Source: Diospyros lotus (Eukaryota > Streptophyta > Magnoliopsida > Ericales > Ebenaceae). From it: DNA of 64,000 nucleotides. This document shows, one piece after another, positions 45,901 through 54,273 of this stretch. Every line of letters starts with the position of its first letter. Position 1 is the first letter of the stretch. A program made the translations under genes and the position numbers. Under the pieces are notes generated by a model, which made no database searches, was not told the DNA's origin, and was given only the letters and a program-made list of their open reading frames with translations. The DNA lies in assembly GCF_014633365.1 (NCBI RefSeq), contig NC_068350.1, positions 12,439,787 through 12,503,786 of the forward strand. The letters are read 5' to 3'.

Positions 45901-46830
45901 TGTGATGTCAGAGGACCAAACAGTGCTGGTGCCAGAAGAATCACAAGGGTCAGAGACTTGTGAGCAGGTATATTTCTTAATACAAAACAGACTGGCAACG
46001 TTACCTTTTCAACTAAAATATGTTGGAGAAACATCAGAGAATCCAAATAGAATTGAAAAATCCAATGCTGAAAAGTATCATTGAGTTGAAAATCTAGGGT
46101 TTTGTGAGCCTGTCACTTCAGCCAAGTTTAATTAGTTTGCCATTATCATGTTCTTAATGTATTAACTGAATAATCAGCTTCAAACATATGTTTCCATCTT
46201 TCTTACCACGTATGGTGTAGGTTAATTGCTTATATCTAAATGAACCAACTTAAAATGGTTTTAGTTTAGATTTATTTTTAAATTCAATTTTGGTTATGGA
46301 GAAACTTGCTATTATTTTTATATTTTGATTAAATTTACATGTGAAGTTACGCTGACATCTACATGCTAATGTGCCCTGGCTGATGGCAACCTCAGGACTT
46401 GAACTTGATGCCAGAGTTGCTGAGCTCAGGAAACATTATTTCAAGAAACAATTCGGCTCCTTGCTCTGCCATCAATAATTCAGGAAACCTGGAATCAGTA
46501 AACATCAGATATCAGCATAAATCAAAGATTGAGGGGTGTGAGAAGCAGAACATGATCATCGCCTGCAAAAAATCTCTACTCAGTTTGCAGACTGCATCCG
46601 AGGATGCATTCCATTTATTTTCAAAGTTAGGAACTCTGGCCAATAGAGAGGAGGTTTCAAGAGGATGTGAGGCTCAGTTATACCGTGAGGCAACTGAGAT
46701 GCTTCCATCAATAACAAAGAAAGTTCATGAAGTTGCTAAACTGGTAGGACGCCACAGACAGCCAATCTCCATGCGGCAAGATTTGAGCCTGTTAGGAACA
46801 TTTTCTGAGTCTTTCACAAAGGATTGTTGA
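18057..46830 (+). CDS. MAPKBP1/WDR62-family WD40-repeat protein, 20 exons
   Basis: Exons: 18057-18101, 18233-18451, 19202-19310, 19472-19849, 19925-19980, 21314-21557, 21629-21684, 21878-22139, 27736-27896, 28061-28203, 28287-28388, 28697-28835, 29014-29100, 29185-29346, 34521-34844, 35312-35487, 35604-35697, 44866-45228, 45761-45967, 46396-46830. All introns are GT-AG and the phases join to 3,762 nt (1,253 residues plus TGA). Residues about 16-735 form the long WD40 region; the rest is a low-complexity tail with a conserved-looking C-terminal helical block. Diagnostic blocks are [36 protein letters not shown] and GHGEVITGI followed by GDCCIFIWK, which follow animal WDR62/MAPKBP1 in order. 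Animal members are scaffolds for JNK signalling and spindle poles; the plant role is inferred only by family. Introns 2, 15, 18 and 19 hold nothing I recognise. The exon 17/18 junction is the least certain part. Confidence 0.88.
18113..18121 (+). promoter_or_regulatory. Telo-box motif in intron 1
   Basis: AAACCCTAA, an exact telo-box, lies 12 bases after the exon 1 donor. With the reverse-orientation TTTAGGGT in the leader (about 18037-18044) it makes a pair around the start codon. In plants these motifs are common near starts of growth- and division-related genes; function here is not shown. Confidence 0.4.
19202..19980 (+). CDS. MAPKBP1/WDR62-like exons 3-5 (WD40 region, N-terminal propeller)
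   Basis: Exon 3 (19202-19310), exon 4 (19472-19849) and exon 5 (19925-19980) continue the first propeller to residue 269. Visible blade signatures include [44 protein letters not shown] and [12 protein letters not shown]. Exon 4 is the largest of the three and spans two blades. Its donor lies inside GCAGGT and the next acceptor inside ACAGGT, so the G at the junction is placed by phase. Confidence 0.88.
20817..21130. repeat. Diverged direct repeat around poly-C/poly-A in intron 5
   Basis: About 110 bases at 20817-20930 recur, diverged, at 21014-21130 (shared blocks GTTATTTGGTATCTTGA, AAGTCTTGATTGATTCTTT-like and GGATTTCTGG). Between the two copies is a run of 19 C (20946-20964) followed by GGGGG, CCC and an A-rich AAAAG microsatellite to about 21010. 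Confidence 0.7.
21314..22139 (+). CDS. MAPKBP1/WDR62-like exons 6-8 (WD40 region)
   Basis: Exon 6 (21314-21557), exon 7 (21629-21684) and exon 8 (21878-22139) carry residues 270-457. Blades are marked by [31 protein letters not shown] and [17 protein letters not shown], the last being a near-ideal WD40 blade ending. The segment after the LF blade ([15 protein letters not shown]) corresponds to the variable insert animal members have at the same place. Exon 8 ends in phase 1 and must skip 5.6 kb, including a whole retrotransposon, to exon 9. Confidence 0.88.
22140..22464 (+). other. Intron 8, sequence left of the copia insertion
   Basis: Ordinary AT-rich intron sequence running from the exon 8 donor to the target duplication AACAA (22460-22464). 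The remaining native intron is 27584-27735. I see no other feature. Confidence 0.6.
22465..22724 (-). repeat. 3' LTR of the intron 8 copia element
   Basis: Starts TGTTAAAAG and ends GTTGACA on the plus strand. It pairs with 27326-27583, differing mainly by scattered substitutions and the length of an AT microsatellite. Confidence 0.93.
22825..26204 (-). pseudogene. Copia pol pseudogene (protease, integrase, RT, RNase H)
   Basis: On the minus strand the protease motif DSGATDHM (about 25960) is intact. The integrase zinc finger (HRLGHPSF...CSICEFAKH) is present, but the first catalytic Asp block reads HSEVWG, not the usual HSDVWG. The second block (SDNAKDFF) is out of frame after a stop near 25234. 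The RT block [13 protein letters not shown] sequence and [13 protein letters not shown] precede a break near 23790. The YVDD active site survives at 23677-23688. The RNase H part ([11 protein letters not shown], then [13 protein letters not shown]) ends near 22825. At least four frame breaks make it non-functional. Confidence 0.9.
26217..27139 (-). pseudogene. Copia gag pseudogene of the intron 8 element
   Basis: The likely start is the ATG at 27137-27139. An in-frame stop at 27008-27010 interrupts the N-terminal part just before [10 protein letters not shown], and a frame change follows near 26530-26590. The C-terminal part carries the CCHC zinc knuckle [14 protein letters not shown] followed by WKLHGKP, as in plant copia gag proteins. 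Confidence 0.88.
27326..27583 (-). repeat. 5' LTR of the intron 8 copia element
   Basis: Directly flanked on its left by the minus-strand primer-binding site (27313-27325) and on its right by the target duplication AACAA. Confidence 0.93.
27736..27896 (+). CDS. MAPKBP1/WDR62-like exon 9
   Basis: Encodes [43 protein letters not shown] and the end of that blade. It joins exon 8 in phase across the retrotransposon-bearing intron, giving ...TSCV/VNAG. The [18 protein letters not shown] block is the family's conserved R-M-x-V-S-x-D-G motif opening the second propeller. Confidence 0.9.
27961..27999. repeat. CT/TA compound microsatellite in intron 9
   Basis: A (TC)n tract runs directly into a (TA)n tract. 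Both are simple repeats with no further feature. Confidence 0.85.
28061..29346 (+). CDS. MAPKBP1/WDR62-like exons 10-14 (second WD40 propeller)
   Basis: Exons at 28061-28203, 28287-28388, 28697-28835, 29014-29100 and 29185-29346 encode residues 511-721. Signatures are [93 protein letters not shown] and [20 protein letters not shown]. These match the last blades of animal WDR62/MAPKBP1 closely, including the GHxExVTGxxF block. Exon 13 begins GKKINTF where an acidic residue is usual (DKKINTF-like), a minor oddity. Confidence 0.9.
29347..29503 (+). other. Intron 14, sequence before the copia fragments
   Basis: Native intron sequence from the exon 14 donor. The right limit is approximate because the next element's outer LTR boundary is not certain. 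The intron resumes at about 33518-34520 without recognisable content. Confidence 0.4.
29504..32034 (+). mobile_element. Internally deleted copia element in intron 14
   Basis: A primer site TGGTATTAGAGCC at 29772-29784 follows a presumed 5' LTR whose outer edge is uncertain. A gag start (about 29873, [10 protein letters not shown]) runs into a gag-like [14 protein letters not shown] and PTFAAWDPF, then jumps near 30120 straight to the linker before RT, so most of gag, protease and integrase are gone. RT and RNase H remain at 30480-31880 with several stops; YVDDIVLTG is intact near 30992. A purine tract GGGAGA precedes a TGTTAAAT...CTCACA end at 31933-32034, a likely 3' LTR. The two LTR candidates do not match well, so they may derive from different elements. 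Confidence 0.7.
30480..31880 (+). pseudogene. Copia RT/RNase H remnant in intron 14
   Basis: Blocks recognised in order: [91 protein letters not shown], then an RNase H region with [13 protein letters not shown] in a frame full of stops. It is non-functional. Confidence 0.82.
32035..33517 (+). mobile_element. 5'-truncated copia fragment (RT to 3' LTR)
   Basis: It begins abruptly inside RT ([18 protein letters not shown]) at about 32040, immediately after the previous element's end. The RT frame to 32414 has the active site altered to FVND (YVDD expected). An RNase H region with stops follows to about 33160. A purine tract GAGGGGGAG then precedes an LTR starting TGTTGAAAG at 33171 and probably ending near 33517. 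The missing 5' half and lack of a target duplication suggest truncation by deletion or recombination. Confidence 0.72.
33185..33382. repeat. Perfect 99-bp tandem duplication inside an LTR
   Basis: The segments 33185-33283 and 33284-33382 are identical over 99 bases. They lie within the LTR that begins at 33171. Identity suggests a recent event or recent copying. Confidence 0.93.
33518..34520 (+). other. Intron 14, sequence after the copia fragments
   Basis: AT-rich intron sequence up to the exon 15 acceptor. I see no reading frame, repeat or element in it. Confidence 0.5.
34521..35697 (+). CDS. MAPKBP1/WDR62-like exons 15-17 (end of WD40 region, linker)
   Basis: Exon 15 (34521-34844) begins [13 protein letters not shown], the last blade, then moves to a polar linker containing LPKWAQARV, a conserved tryptophan motif of this family. 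Exon 16 (35312-35487) and exon 17 (35604-35697) continue the linker and end [24 protein letters not shown]. Reading through the exon 17 donor would stop at TGA 35776-35778 after 27 further codons, which could give an intron-retained short form. Residues covered are about 722-919. Confidence 0.82.
35698..36194 (+). other. Intron 17, sequence before the transposon block
   Basis: Native intron sequence. A short stretch near 36095-36130 resembles copia RNase H/linker debris but is too short to call. Confidence 0.4.
36195..36325 (+). mobile_element. Short plus-strand LTR with primer-binding site
   Basis: Starts TGTTAGGACTC and ends TTCACA at 36312, followed directly by TGGTATCAGAGCC (36313-36325), the initiator-Met-tRNA type primer site. 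The following 300 bases resemble an untranslated leader, but no plus-strand gag follows. Confidence 0.7.
36624..36791 (-). mobile_element. Short minus-strand LTR with primer-binding site, head to head with the previous LTR
   Basis: On the minus strand the segment starts TGTTAGAATTA (36791) and ends CTCACA (36637), followed directly by TGGTATTAGAGCC (36636-36624). It shares its start, end and an AGG/TGG-CCCATT block with the plus LTR at 36195-36312, so the two are relatives in opposite orientation facing one shared 300-bp leader region. Confidence 0.7.
36795..37540 (-). pseudogene. Copia integrase C-terminal half, antisense
   Basis: The clearest part is 36795-37215 with [37 protein letters not shown] and [20 protein letters not shown], the conserved end of copia integrase. 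The part from 37215 to 37540 has several stops but still shows HTHQTNK, the degenerate form of HTPQQNG. It belongs with the N-terminal half at 42805-43290. Confidence 0.85.
37541..37945 (+). repeat. 5' LTR of the nested copia element
   Basis: 405 bp. It contains two copies of a roughly 87-bp unit (37581-37667 and 37668-about 37754) rich in GAGCTG and CGAGCT motifs. Confidence 0.93.
38058..38990 (+). pseudogene. Gag pseudogene of the nested copia element
   Basis: The ATG at 38058 opens 164 codons with [15 protein letters not shown] and [15 protein letters not shown], typical UBN2-type copia gag. A TGA at 38550-38552 follows DTIQ where a tryptophan codon is expected. The later part changes frame, and the zinc knuckle [14 protein letters not shown] lies at about 38829-38870. 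Confidence 0.9.
38994..42397 (+). pseudogene. Pol pseudogene of the nested copia element
   Basis: The protease motif reads HSGAFDHM (His codon 39129-39131) where DSGA is needed, so the catalytic Asp is lost. The integrase has the zinc finger HYRLGHTNF...[15 protein letters not shown] and RTDNVKEYF, broken at 39780 and 40120. RT runs from about 40720, has TAG at 41168 where Trp is expected, another stop near 41316 (LYGLK*SPRAW), and the active site reduced to YVD-I at 41444-41455 by loss of one Asp codon. RNase H has DAD followed by a stop at 41942 and ends near 42397 with the DILTKPLQ block. Confidence 0.92.
42405..42804 (+). repeat. 3' LTR of the nested copia element
   Basis: 400 bp, matching 37541-37945 with scattered substitutions and small indels. 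It carries the same internal GAGCTG-rich units. Confidence 0.93.
42805..44176 (-). pseudogene. Gag, protease-like and integrase N-terminal half of the antisense copia element
   Basis: Gag begins [12 protein letters not shown] at 44176 and is stopped at about 44055. Further gag blocks follow at 43501-43821 ([37 protein letters not shown]). The 43296-43490 frame carries the region after protease ([21 protein letters not shown]). At 42826-43269 the integrase zinc finger HARLGHPSF...CDSCKLGK is present, then LVYSNL where HTDLWG is usual: the catalytic Asp is replaced and the Trp is a stop. Confidence 0.88.
44205..44439 (-). repeat. 5' LTR of the antisense copia element
   Basis: 235 bp. On the minus strand it starts TGTAGAAGAG and ends CGCTTCA, directly followed by the primer site TGGTATCAAAGAC (44204-44192). 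Confidence 0.8.
44440..44865 (+). other. Intron 17, sequence after the transposon block
   Basis: Native intron sequence leading to the exon 18 acceptor at 44864-44865. No further feature seen. Confidence 0.5.
44866..46830 (+). CDS. MAPKBP1/WDR62-like exons 18-20 (C-terminal tail)
   Basis: Exon 18 (44866-45228) is set by phase: joined to exon 17 it stays open. A second acceptor at 44954-44955 (TTTTATCCAG) would need a different exon 17 donor, so the first 30 codons of exon 18 are uncertain. Exon 19 (45761-45967) encodes [16 protein letters not shown]. Exon 20 (46396-46830) ends with [19 protein letters not shown] and [16 protein letters not shown] before TGA, a predicted helical block that I believe is shared by plant members of the family. 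The tail between is Ser/Asn-rich and likely disordered. Confidence 0.8.
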
Positions 46831-47910
46831 AATACTGAAGGAAAATTGCAGAATTGTCCCACTTGATTAGGATGTCACTGTTCTTAGTAAAAGTGTACGG
46901 TATCTGGAAATAACAGTGCTTACTTGATTGGACAGTAAATGTATTTCTTATTATAGATCAAATAACAAATCCATTTCTTGGATGTATTCCTACAGATCTT
47001 AATACTCATTTTGCTTTTGCTAAGGATGCAGATTCTTGCTTACAAAGTGGTGATCCTGAAGACAAAAAAACACTGATGGAGCATTGGATAGTAAAGGCAT
47101 AATGTAAGGCTTCTTTTCTGTCTTAAGCCCATGTTTTGGAGCAGTGGATCTTGGATCAGTGGCTTGAAATGTAACTATAAGTGAAAAAATTAAGAACTTA
47201 GGCAGAAATAACTTCACAAATGGAAACAGAGGGAAGATAAGTTAAAACTTAGGACACGGCCAACGTATCAAGTCATTTGTTTGTTTGTTTTTTTTTTTTT
47301 TTTTATCTTTCTAATTTGGCCAGCAAAATCTGTTTCCATTTTCTGAAATGGGAATTAATTTGTTTCATAAGCTTAGACGGGCTAGCAAGTATATGTCTGT
47401 GCGCGGGTATATATACACATTGGACCGGGGCTGCCAGAGATTAACAGGCCCAGTTTCTTTGTTTGGACTTGTACAGGAAGATTTTTGACCGAGCCCACCC
47501 TCCAGTTAAATAAGTACCAAAATGTACTGACAAGTAATCCACTCGTGAAACACAGAGTTGAGAGTGTTGGCTGGGCCCATTGAAGCCCGCAGTTGGACAT
47601 AATGTTGAGATGACTAGCCATGATTTTTGTAGCTACATTGAATTCAACATGGCTGGGCTCCATCTGTATAAGAGTAGTTCTCCGCAAAAGAAAGTTGGAA
47701 AAATTAAATTTTCCTGTGTAAACTCTCTTTTTTTTCTTTTCATGTACATCCTTTCCAGCCACAACTCTTTGGTCTCTCCACTTTACCACAAAAAAGAAAA
47801 AGGGGAAAAAGCACAGACCAACTTCACTTTTCCCCCTATACCGTCAGCTTTAGGAAGCAATTGTACTGATGATTTTTGTGCAGTTTATCCTATTAAACTA
47901 TAGATGAAGC

Positions 47911-47958
47911 CTCTCTCTCTCTCTCTCTCTCTTCCCCCCCCCCCCCCCCCCCCCCCCC
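47911..47958. repeat. (CT)n followed by a run of 25 C
   Basis: A CT microsatellite (47911-47932) passes through TT... into an uninterrupted C run at 47934-47958. Runs of this length are rare in plant DNA. Confidence 0.9.
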
Positions 47959-48272
47959 GCTATTCCCTTTAATTTTTAAAATCTCAAGGCATGCTAATGA
48001 ATAATGTAACCTTCCAAATCATTTGCAGAACTACCCTAAAGATCTGTTCGGAATATTTGTAATCCCTAAGAAGGTATGCCTAGAAATTACCTTATTTTAT
48101 GCTTCCATGCCTCTGTCTTGCTTCAGTAACATGCCAAACTCTATATTCTTTCTTGGGATTCCTTCACTCTATATGGCTAATCATATCATATCTTGTATGT
48201 TATGGAGTTGTATTGGCAGAAGATGTGGCCTTACAAGGACTTCCATGCAGGTACCTATACATGAATGTTAAA

Positions 48273-48316
48273 GGGTTAAAGCAATCAAGAAAGAGGGTTA
48301 AAGCAATCAAGAAAGA
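48273..48316. repeat. Perfect 22-bp tandem duplication
   Basis: GGGTTAAAGCAATCAAGAAA plus GA occurs twice without a gap (48273-48294, 48295-48316). Confidence 0.92.
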
Positions 48317-51102
48317 AGTAATATAATCTTACTGCCTAGAGACTCTCTAATTTGGGACCTGTGACCTTCAGATTTCTGGAGAATGGACATAGCAATGGGT
48401 TCACCAACCAAAAACACCCACTTGAAAGGACAAAAAGAAAAAGAAAAAGAAAGCTAGAAATATTGATCAAATGAATATTTGGTGAGAAGGGACAAAAAGG
48501 TCTGTTGCTGTTGTTTCCATTGAGGCAGAGGTGACTCAGGTTTTGAGTAGGCATGTTAGTGCCACAATGAAGGCTTTGTTTATGGTGGTCTAGATATATT
48601 GATATATTGTTCTTCATTCATAAATGAACACTGATTCATTTGCCATGTATATGGGTGGGGTAAAAGGCCTAATAGCTTGTCCTTTTGTACCAATTCATAT
48701 TTCAAATGATGGACCTGCTTTTTTCTTTTCCCTTTTGTTCTCAGTCAGAACTGCGCTGGCATACTATTTTCCTTTTCGTTTGCTGCTCTAAAACAATGGA
48801 AGCCATGTTTCACAAGGAGAATATGAACACATAATTGGTGTAACTATAAACCTTAATGTCTTAAGCTTTATTTTAGCATAACACTGTTTTATTTTACAAT
48901 TTCTTTCACAAAAATTTTGGAGTCTCTCTATGTGCATATGTGTATTGATCCCCAAAATATTTGGTTGATACCATGATTTTAACCATTTCTATGACCCACA
49001 ATAAAAGTACAGATATTTGTCATTTTTTATTGTGAGCATAGTGATTTTGCTTTTACTTCTCATGAATCTTGGACAGTGAATTGTTTCTTTTATAAATCTT
49101 GGTATGTCATTTCATTTAACTCTCTCACTTATGAGTTAATCTCTGGACATAACACATCAAATCCTTTCATTTCATTTATGGCAAAATAAATAGTGAGTAA
49201 ATAATCCTTTTGGAGGTTTACAATTTATTATGTCTGATGTTGTTGTGACAATAGATTGGATTTGTACCCCCATCATTGTCCTCCCATTTGTGGACCTCAT
49301 TTCCATGTGGTGATTGTCTCTTGGCTTTATTAAGTAATAATAGACTACGATAAATATAAAGTCTTTCCCTTTTACTTTACATTATGTTCATGAAATATTC
49401 CCCTTCTTCCATCATGGGCAACATGTGGTGGCTTAAGATAAATATTCCAAAAAATGAAGCATGCCATTTCACTAATCATTCCTTCATAGGGTGACATAGC
49501 ATCCCATGCCACCATGGGTGTCATCTTATCATTGTCATTTGTCTCATCTCTGTATACAGACACTGTTTTTTCTTTATATGTTCAATGTGTAAGTCTCTCT
49601 TGTTCTTTTCCCTGAGAAGATTAAGAAAAAGTAAAGGAAAGGTCATTCTCACTGCATTTAGCAAAGAGACAATTTCTATTAGCATGGCCTAAGAATCTGC
49701 AGTTCCCATAAAAATCAGCTGATGAGCTTTAAATTAAAAATTTTGCCACACAGATCTAGAAGTTTTTATAATCTTAGGATTTGCATGCATGTGACTCCAC
49801 AGATATCTCTTCACATAGATGTCGCTGTTTCAGAAATTGCACTAATTACCTTTATTATTCAAAAATCATATTAGATTGCCTAGAGATTATATTTGAGTAC
49901 CCTTACCCTTGAAGTTTTATGAAATTGTATGTATGTATGTCTTAACAAATATTTGATTGAGAGCAGGTTAGTGTAATTTCCTAAATATGCTGAACATAGG
50001 TTGTAATTTAGTACTTCTTCAGGGTGTCAAATGTAATATTTCCTTCAATAAAAAAAAAAAAATGGGAAACATATATATACAGTCAAAGAATTATAAATAG
50101 AGCTTTTCTCTTATAATGGGTTGGTACGTACGTACTTGGTATGCCATTTATTTTTGACATTAATTGTTTAATAAATAAAGGCAAAGTGTCCTTTATGTAG
50201 GTGTAGTATGCTTAGGACTAGGCATTCATGTATACAAAAGTAAAACTTATTCTTTTTACTTTTGAGATTCTCTACGTGTCTTTCAATATATCAAAAGTTA
50301 TATTTTTCAGAATACCTTTCTTTTTTTTTTTTTTTTTGGGTGTGGGTTTTTTGCCTTGTTATTGTTCATATTTCAAGAAAATGTAATTTATGAAATTATT
50401 GAGTTTCATGTTGAGACAAATAATGTTGATGAGGATGGTAAAAATATTCATTTGTGATTAAACATAGAATAAAGTTATGAAAATGGTTTCTCTGAAAGGG
50501 GGGAGGGATTTTAGTCACTGAGTTTCATGTTTGGAAATTTTGGAGGAAGAAAAGAATGAAGTGTTTGGGATATTGAAGTGAAGTTGGCAGTGGCAGTGGT
50601 GAGTAAAGTGAAGGAGTCAATCATGTTGGCAAATCCAATAATGTGGCAAAGATGGAGTGACACATGAAAGCATATGTATTTGGAAAGAAAAGCATTGTTA
50701 GCCTATATATATCCATCTATTTACATACATATATATATATATCAAGTGTAAGCTGGTCTTGGAGTGGAGGGTAAAGAGAGGCTGCTAAGATAAGAGGAGT
50801 GGCCCACAAGCCACAAGGAGGGAGAATTTTTGTCTGCAATCTTTACTTTTAGTCTTTTACATCACACACACATATATATATATATATATATTGTATGTAT
50901 GGATCCACTTTGGATATGGGAGTTATTTGGATCACATAAACAAAATAAAACAGTGTTGAAAGACAAGCCCCCCAGAGAGAGAGTGTGTGTGTTTTCTCAC
51001 TTTTCTGTGTGAATCTTTGTGCATGCATAAAACAAAGCTAACATAAAAGATGTTAGTGTGGACATAACTTCACTTTATCCCTCATGCCATGCACTTTTCT
51101 CC

Positions 51103-51140
<38 letters not shown>

Positions 51141-51762
51141 GCCTAATTGCTCCATTTTTGTGTTCACAAATTATATATATATATATATATATTTCTTTAT
51201 GAATGTTTTAGTTAGCCATACATTTGCCATATATTGAAATACATAGGAGAAATATATCCAAACACATAATTTAGGCTTAGAAATGTCAAATTCCAAATGA
51301 TGGATATAAATGCTCCCATTCAAATGTATCCAATAGAATTGTTTTTTTTTTTTATTATAAAAATTCATTAATAATAATATTTTAGTAAGTATAAATATTT
51401 TAATGGAATTTTATTTTTTGACAAATAAATATAAAAATTCATATTAATTTGTATAAAATTTCTTATAGAAATATTATTCAAGGATAATAATTTACCAAGA
51501 GAAATGTTATATGTAATATATATATATATAATAAAATTATTTTTAGTTCTGATTATACCTGTTTTTGTTGTTGTTGTTATTGTAATTTGAGTTATGAAAT
51601 GTTTTAAATGCCCCTTAATAAAGTTTATAAGAGCAACTTTTTCCAATAATAACTGATAATTTTTTATAAAAAAATATTTTATTTTAATATCTGTTATGCC
51701 TAACAAAATATCGAAATATTGTGAAAATGAATAAAAAAATAGTCAAAATGTAGAAATGCCAT

Positions 51763-52515
51763 GTGACAGCCCAGAAAAGCCGTGTGGGGGTCACCCAGGG
51801 GGGCCGCCACCCCTGAGTAAGGGTCACTTGGGGGTGGCAGAAGACGCACCCTTGAGTGCCACTCGACGGGCGCAGATAAGCCGCGACCCCTCGTGCCTGG
51901 CTGCACACCACGTGGTAGCCTGGCAGGGGGCCACCCCCTACGCAAAGCCTCGCCCCCAAGTTGGGGCTTACTCGAGGGTGAGGTAACCCCAGTTGCACGC
52001 CAAGGGCCACACCCTCGCGCCCATGTGCGTGGCCGACAAGCCATTCCACCTGCATAAGGCCTCGACCCTGTGCCCCTGAGTAGGGGTCACTCAGGGGTCA
52101 AACACCCCCTAGTAAGAGCCACTCGACGTGTCACACCTTAGCGTGCGAGGCCCCACAAACCTGCAAGCTTGCAATGCCCTCCCACGCACGTGGCCTGCAT
52201 ACTTATTGGCTCGCGCTCACCTTCTCTCGTGCATGCCAATACCCCCAAGTTAAGGGTCACTCAAGGTGCCACGATCCCACCCACGCGCTAATGTCTCCGA
52301 GAGAATCGGTCCAAACTACTCTCGTGAGACCTGGTCAAAGCCTCCTCTGAGGTTCTTGCTGAGAAGATCGGCTCACCCGACACCTGGCAACCTCTCTCAT
52401 TGCTATAAATAGGTGGTCTCTTCCCCTCATTCGATATGCGATCTCTCACACTCATACTTACCTTTTGCCTTCAAGTATTTCATTTACACGAGAGTCTAAT
52501 TTAAGCATTGAAGGG
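51763..52515 (+). mobile_element. GC-rich LTR-like sequence with a hairpin cluster
   Basis: An abrupt switch from AT-rich DNA to GC-rich sequence starts at TGACAGCCC (preceded by ATG, so TGTGACAGCCC-like). It contains repeated near-palindromes built on CCCCTGAGT...ACTCAGGGG and a TATAAATA motif near 52403, as expected of an LTR promoter. The continuation resumes after the nested element at 56158. Open frames here run in several phases because of GC content and show no protein family. I infer an LTR or TRIM-like element split by the gag-only element. Confidence 0.5.
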
Positions 52516-53370
52516 TGTTGGGTTTTTTGTTTCCTAATGAGGCCCAAGGTGATAATGATGGTTCGGGTTAGTTTCATAAGCTTTGGCCCGAGATTTAAGT
52601 GACGGTTCAACACCCTTATTGGTAGCTCAAATTAGAAGTTGGGCCATAAGCCCTTAACATTCTCTTTGGAGGAGAAATAGGCCTTGGTCCATTTGCTCAA
52701 GAGAGGCGGGAAGCCCTTGAAGCCCAAGCCCGCTACCTTAGCCCATTTCTCTCTTGTTCCCTAGGCCCTCAATATAAAAGGGATTATTCTTTCCCCTTTG
52801 TGCCCTATGTGTGCGGTGGCTAATTCTCTTCCCTTGGGAGCCATTGTTGTGGTCGATTGCTCTTTCCTTGTATGGCCGATCCTTCTCCGATTTTTTCCTT
52901 CTTGGTCTGATACTTCTTTCCTTGTTGGATGCCACACCTTCCTTGTGCGTTGTGGCTATCCGTCAATGGCGTGTGCGATGCCTATTTAGTTTAAGTTGTT
53001 GTCTTCTCTTAGGTAAGTGTTCTCGACCATTATAAAACCCGTATCTTCGTGATTACTCTTCGTTCCTTAGTGGATCCTACTATGTATGGAAGCTTGTGTG
53101 ACTTGGGTGACGGGTGTTGATCGACGAAAAGGCTTGTGTGTTTGAGGGTTTCGGTTCTTGGGGGGGATGGGGATCCTTTATGGCTTGGTGTCCCTATTCT
53201 TGGTTGTTGCCTAAGTAGTGATTGGACGAGCCCAGATCTGAGCCTTGGAGCAATCTTTGTGATTGCCATTACCGAATGAGGTCTTCTCTTTACTTTGTGT
53301 ATTGTTTTAGTTTTCTGGTTCAATTATTATTGTGCACTAACCTTGATTTGCAGCACTTTTACCCCTAACA
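52516..53370 (+). repeat. 5' LTR of the gag-only element
   Basis: 855 bp. It carries a stretch near 53165-53280 that is missing from the 3' LTR, which explains most of the length difference. Confidence 0.93.
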
Positions 53371-54273
53371 ATTGGTATCATAGCCCTGCTTGGCTCCTGG
53401 GTAGTGCTTGTTTCGAACCAGATCTGAAAAGCCCTATCATTTTAAGATTTGATTTCATGGTAAATGGTTTCCATATCATATCTGATATTAGTTTGATTAC
53501 TCTTTGCAGGCTGTGAGTTGGGTCGAAATGACCCCCGATCCGGATCCAACATGTCGTTGGCCATCTTCCCAAGAAGCACGTGGTTGCTCACTCGCCAACT
53601 GGCTAGCGACGCGTGGACTTGCAGGGGATGGCGTGTGGAGGCTAGGGTACCCTTCTTCTGCTCCAGATCCGATCCTGCATCATTCACTGATCTTAGTCTT
53701 GAGATCTACCCTAGTAACCTCTGTAGTTTATATTCTAGATTCTGTTATTTTCATTTCTAGCAACTAGCAAGTCATCGTGTGGGGGTGGCCATTAGGTTTG
53801 GGGGTTACCCTATGGTGGTAACCATTGTTTGTTGTTAGAACTAGGATTATCTGTGATTTACTTGTGATTATTTAATTACTTGGTGCCTTTAATTAATGCT
53901 AAGTAAATCTGAGATATCTTTGTGATATTTGTGAAACCTGCATTTACTTGTGGCTATTTTGTTGCTTAGTGCTTCATTATCCTTCCTAGAAAATCTGTTA
54001 GGTATTAGAATTTGTTTATGATCTTTATCCAATATCAGCTTGGTATTTTGTTTGATATATGTTATTTTGTGCCTATATAGCTTGCTATGTGCAATCAGTT
54101 TCAGAATACTATTTTTGTTAATAAAATTAGCTTATCTGTCTTTGTTTAATCCCGTTCCTATTTGGATTTGATATCCCTCTGTGAACCTGCTGTCTTAGTT
54201 AAATTTAAACTGTGTGTTTGCATTAAGTTAACTAGGTTGCATATTTTCTGTGTAGTACAGATACTTGGTGAAT

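Larger units (their letters stand above)
46831..51762. other. Intergenic region and 3' flank, no supportable gene
   Basis: Includes the 3' untranslated part of the WD40 gene, whose end I cannot place. The remaining open frames are short and lack any recognisable domain. Simple repeats include poly-T (about 47288-47304), CT followed by poly-C (47911-47958), CT (about 51105-51136) and AT tracts (50874-50890, 51174-51190). AT-rich sequence increases to the right. Confidence 0.6.

Noticed and set aside
18057..46830. Alternative reading of the WD40 gene as a U3 snoRNP protein of the WDR75/UTP17 type
   Set aside because: The order of blocks ([39 protein letters not shown]) and the long tail fit MAPKBP1/WDR62 much better.
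47382..47903. Open frames on both strands downstream of the WD40 gene
   Set aside because: They overlap each other antisense, contain no domain, and have no supporting splice or start context.
51684..52055. Overlapping minus-strand open frames in the GC-rich segment
   Set aside because: Open in several frames because of GC content; rich in Gly/Pro/Arg with no domain, and they cross the boundary into AT-rich flanking DNA.
52798..53035. Short Cys/Ser/Leu-rich frames in the LTRs of the gag-only element
   Set aside because: They lie wholly in LTR sequence, and the matching frames in the other LTR are shifted or shortened.
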